Assembly: GCA_012517025.1 (NCBI GenBank)
Contig: JAAYVT010000471.1
Location: 1-28,396, forward strand
Direction of reading: 5' to 3'
DNA from: Phyllobacteriaceae bacterium
GTDB lineage: Bacteria; Pseudomonadota; Alphaproteobacteria; Rhizobiales; Ancalomicrobiaceae
DNA length: 28,396 nucleotides
Position 1 is the stretch's first letter; every line of letters begins with the position of its first letter. The notes beneath the pieces were generated by a model. The model made no database searches. It was not told the origin of the DNA and was given only the letters and a program-made list of their open reading frames with translations. A program made the translations under genes and the position numbers. Below are positions 23,093 to 28,396 of the stretch, piece by piece.

Positions 23093-23962
23093 ATGTTCGA
23101 TCCCCGCCTCTTGGAGACCTTTCTCGCAATCGTCGAGGAAGGATCGTTTGCCGGTGCAGCAAGGCGCCGCAACGCCGTGCCATCAACCATCAGCCAGCAT
23201 ATTCAGAGATTGGAACAGCAGTCTGGTCGGCGCCTGTTCGATCGCGACACGCACTCCGTCGTCCTGACCGTCGACGGCCAAGCCTTCGTCGATCTCGCGC
23301 GGCGCATCGTCGAAGCCAACGACAGAGCCCGCGCCTATTTCGCCGGAGCCGAATTGCGTGGCCGTGTTCGGCTCGGCGTGTCGGAGGACTTCGCCCTTTC
23401 TCAGCTCCTGCCCTTGGCGCTTCGCCACTTCTCCCATGGACACCCGAGGGTAGACATCGAATTGACCGTCGGACTTTCTGCTGAGCTCTATGCGCGGATC
23501 GACGACGGCGGTCTCGACCTCATCTTCGCCAAGCGTCGAGGCGGAGACGATCGCGGGACGATCGTATGGCGAGACCCTCTGATTTGGATCGGCGCCCCGG
23601 ATTGGCTGGACGACCCATCCGCTCCCTTGCCGCTCATTCTCTACCCCGCACCGAGCGTCACACGCACCTTCGTCTTGAATACTTTGGAGGAGAGCGGCCG
23701 GAGATGGCGGATCGCTTGTACCTGTACGAGCCTCGGAGGGTTGAGGAGCGCCGTCGCCGCCGGTCTGGGCATCTCGGCACAGTCGGAAAAATTGATACCC
23801 GAACGGCTCGAGCGTGTCGGAGCGCGAGCTGCCCTTCCGATTTTGCCGACGGTCGACTTCGTATTGCTCCCTGCGCAGCGAAAGCCGGTCAGAGTCGTAG
23901 AAACTCTGATGAAGTCGATCCATCAAATCGCGGTATCCGCGCCGACCTCGAATCACGTTTAG
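23093..23962 (+). CDS. LysR-family transcriptional regulator
   Basis: 289 residues from ATG 23093. The N-terminal winged helix-turn-helix (about 3-60) reads LLETFLAIVEEGSFAGAARR and STISQHIQRLEQQSGRRLFDRD, as usual for the family. The co-inducer domain follows from about 88 (RGRVRLGVSEDFA). Length is standard. Divergent orientation to the SBF-like transporter suggests that gene as target. Control of the malonate operon, as MdcR does in Klebsiella, is less likely because the HutP-family gene and transporter lie between them. No strong ribosome-binding site precedes the start. Confidence 0.93.
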   Translation: MFDPRLLETFLAIVEEGSFAGAARRRNAVPSTISQHIQRLEQQSGRRLFDRDTHSVVLTVDGQAFVDLARRIVEANDRARAYFAGAELRGRVRLGVSEDFALSQLLPLALRHFSHGHPRVDIELTVGLSAELYARIDDGGLDLIFAKRRGGDDRGTIVWRDPLIWIGAPDWLDDPSAPLPLILYPAPSVTRTFVLNTLEESGRRWRIACTCTSLGGLRSAVAAGLGISAQSEKLIPERLERVGARAALPILPTVDFVLLPAQRKPVRVVETLMKSIHQIAVSAPTSNHV

Positions 23963-24119
23963 CGACGAGACTTCACCACGCTTTGCAGACCCGAACGACT
24001 CGATCGACGGGGACGTACACGTTCTGAATTGAAGTCCGTCGACAGGAGACTTTCTTTGAGCCGATTCACCCTCGAACGGGTGGGTGAACTGGCGCCGATC
24101 GTTGCGTTGGGCTCCAACG

Positions 24120-24152
24120 CAAAAAGCCCCGATCGCGAGGATCGGGGCTTTT
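24120..24152 (-). terminator. Intrinsic terminator of the rRNA operon
   Basis: A 12-bp stem of AAAGCCCCGATC type (pairing with GATCGGGGCTTT) and a five-base loop, followed on the minus strand by a T-run, nine bases after the tRNA-fMet gene. Symmetric A- and T-runs let it also stop transcription arriving from the LysR gene. Confidence 0.9.
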
Positions 24153-24161
24153 CGACGGCGA

Positions 24162-24238
<77 letters not shown>

Positions 24239-24462
24239 GTGTGGTTTTGGACGATGAGATCGCCCGAATGTGGGTTCGGCGCGCTTCGATCCCGGCGAAG
24301 CCCGTCGGGACGACGTCGAAGTCCGGCTCTCGTCGACGAGGCCCGGAAGACGTCGCGAGCCCCGCGGCTTTCGCCCGGGGCTCTTGCTCGTCTCGTCGAC
24401 GGCGTTTCCGTTTGTCGGGGAGACGAACTCGTGAGAGAAGGCTCGAGAAGATGGTCTTGGCA
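24239..24462 (-). other. Spacer between 5S rRNA and tRNA-fMet
   Basis: 224 bases with no gene. A perfect 8-bp hairpin (GAGCCCCG / CGGGGCTC, 24357-24383) is likely a processing element; it lacks a U-run so is not a clear terminator. Confidence 0.5.
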
Positions 24463-24580
24463 GGCCCGGCAGCGACCTACTCTCCCGCGTCTTGAGACGA
24501 AGTACCATTGGCGCTGAGGGTTTTCACGGCCGTGTTCGGAATGGGAACGGGTTGGGGCCCCTCGCAAGAACCACCGGGCC
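24463..24580 (-). rRNA. rrf: 5S ribosomal RNA
   Basis: 118 bases. Terminal helix GGCCCGG / CCGGGCC defines both ends. The internal CCCAUUCCGAACACGG segment is the universal 5S loop B-C sequence. Ends are set by pairing and may be off by a few bases. Confidence 0.93.
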
Positions 24581-24630
24581 GGCAAAGACCATCTGAATGT
24601 ATGAGACCGTCGATGTTCGCTCGCTTGCGA

Positions 24631-24653
24631 GTGAACATGGATTAATGAGAGCG

Positions 24654-24659
<6 letters not shown>
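24631..24659. repeat. Left arm of the 23S rRNA processing stalk
   Basis: GTGAACAT followed by TAATGAGAGCGATCAAG pairs with the sequence at 27368-27395, giving about 26 near-continuous pairs that bring the 23S ends together, the expected RNase III processing stem. Confidence 0.75.
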
Positions 24660-27367
<2,708 letters not shown>

Positions 27368-27374
<7 letters not shown>

Positions 27375-27395
27375 GCTCTCATTATCGATGTTCAC
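27368..27395. repeat. Right arm of the 23S rRNA processing stalk
   Basis: CTTGATCGCTCTCATTA followed by GATGTTCAC is the complement of the arm at 24631-24659, with only a small internal mismatch. Confidence 0.75.
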
Positions 27396-27651
27396 ACGCT
27401 CTCTCGAGCGGATGTTCACCGACGGTCAACTTTCCAATTTCTTGGAAAGACCTCATACATTCTCGAGTTTCGTTCGACTGAATGGGCGTCTCTCGACGAC
27501 CGACCCGCCCGAGGATCTCTCCCCGAACGATCGAACGAACCTTCTCTTCACGATGTCAAAGCAACACGTCGCATCGCTCGCACTTGGCGGGACGATCGAC
27601 GAAACCGTTGTGTTCGGACGAGTGGCATCCCTCTGCTCGACGCCAGTAAAC
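27396..27651 (-). other. Spacer between tRNA-Ala and 23S rRNA with boxA-like element
   Basis: 256 bases without a gene. On the minus strand TGCTTTGACATCGTGAAGAG (27564-27545) matches the conserved antitermination/boxA-like block of alphaproteobacterial rRNA spacers. It keeps polymerase processive through 23S. Confidence 0.65.
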
Positions 27652-27727
27652 TGGTGGAGCCAGACGGGATCGAACCGACGACCTCATGCTTGCAAAGCAC
27701 GCGCTCTCCCAACTGAGCTATGGCCCC
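27652..27727 (-). tRNA. tRNA-Ala (TGC)
   Basis: 76 bases with encoded CCA. Acceptor GGGGCCA / TGGCTCC, anticodon TGC in GCTTTGCAAGC, G3-U70 identity pair context, TTCGATC in the T arm. Spacer tRNA of the rRNA operon. Confidence 0.97.
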
Positions 27728-27764
27728 AGAACTCTCGTTCCATGAGCAGCACGCGCAGTAGTAA

Positions 27765-27841
27765 TGGTGGGCCCGGAAAGATTTGAACTTTCGACCTCAC
27801 GCTTATCAAGCGCGCGCTCTAACCAGCTGAGCTACGGGCCC
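27765..27841 (-). tRNA. tRNA-Ile (GAT)
   Basis: 77 bases with encoded CCA. Acceptor GGGCCCG / CGGGCCC, anticodon GAT in CTTGATAAG, TTCAAAT in the T arm. Spacer tRNA, 37 bases upstream of tRNA-Ala on the transcript. Confidence 0.97.

Positions 27842-28396
<555 letters not shown>

Noticed and set aside
21925..23962. Assigning the LysR protein as MdcR and the SBF protein as the malonate transporter
   Set aside because: madLM already encode the malonate carrier, and the LysR gene is divergent from the SBF gene rather than from the malonate operon.

Overview
This window comes from a high-G+C Gram-negative bacterium, most likely an alphaproteobacterium of the Hyphomicrobiales (Rhizobiales) type. 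The rRNA operon has the alphaproteobacterial order 16S - tRNA-Ile(GAT) - tRNA-Ala(TGC) - 23S - 5S - tRNA-fMet(CAT), with a spacer boxA-like element typical of that class. The neighbouring genes (six-helix chemotaxis receptor, Tad-type pilus VWA protein, multi-PAS GGDEF-EAL protein) fit the same group. I cannot name a genus from the sequence alone.

Layout. (1) 25-7438 holds signalling and surface genes: a 1237-residue PAS-PAS-PAS-GGDEF-EAL protein on the minus strand, then on the plus strand a small exported or anchored protein coupled to a methyl-accepting chemotaxis protein, and a TadG-like von Willebrand factor A protein. (2) 7439-8024 holds no convincing gene. (3) 8025-21099 is a 13-kb run of minus-strand genes, transcribed from right to left: mdcB, a 37-residue membrane peptide, madB, birA, madA, madE, madC, madD, madH, mdcG, madF, madL, madM, bioM, bioN, bioY and a 64-residue membrane protein. 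(4) 21516-23962 holds a plus-strand HutP-family gene divergent from the malonate operon, a minus-strand BASS/SBF-family transporter and a divergent LysR regulator. (5) 24120-28396 is an rRNA operon on the minus strand whose 16S gene runs off the right edge.

How the central region works. The gene set is that of the biotin-dependent, membrane-bound, sodium-pumping malonate decarboxylase described in Malonomonas rubra, not the soluble biotin-independent Mdc enzyme of most proteobacteria. MadA moves malonate onto the acyl carrier protein MadE. MadC/MadD transfer the carboxyl group to biotin on MadF. MadB decarboxylates carboxybiotin and exports Na+. MadH (ligase), MdcB and MdcG make and acetylate the prosthetic group, and MadL/MadM import malonate. 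The order madB-A-E-C-D-H-(mdcG)-F-L-M follows my recollection of the M. rubra order. Two additions make the locus self-sufficient for its cofactor: a monofunctional biotin-protein ligase inserted between madB and madA, and a complete BioMNY biotin importer at the distal end.

The most unusual points are: (a) the HutP-family putative RNA-binding antiterminator next to this operon, which keeps the metal-binding histidines but lacks the arginine that I recall contacts histidine in Bacillus HutP; (b) structured repeats in the 416-bp divergent region; and (c) stable intercistronic hairpins, one with a UUCG tetraloop, that split the operon into segments.
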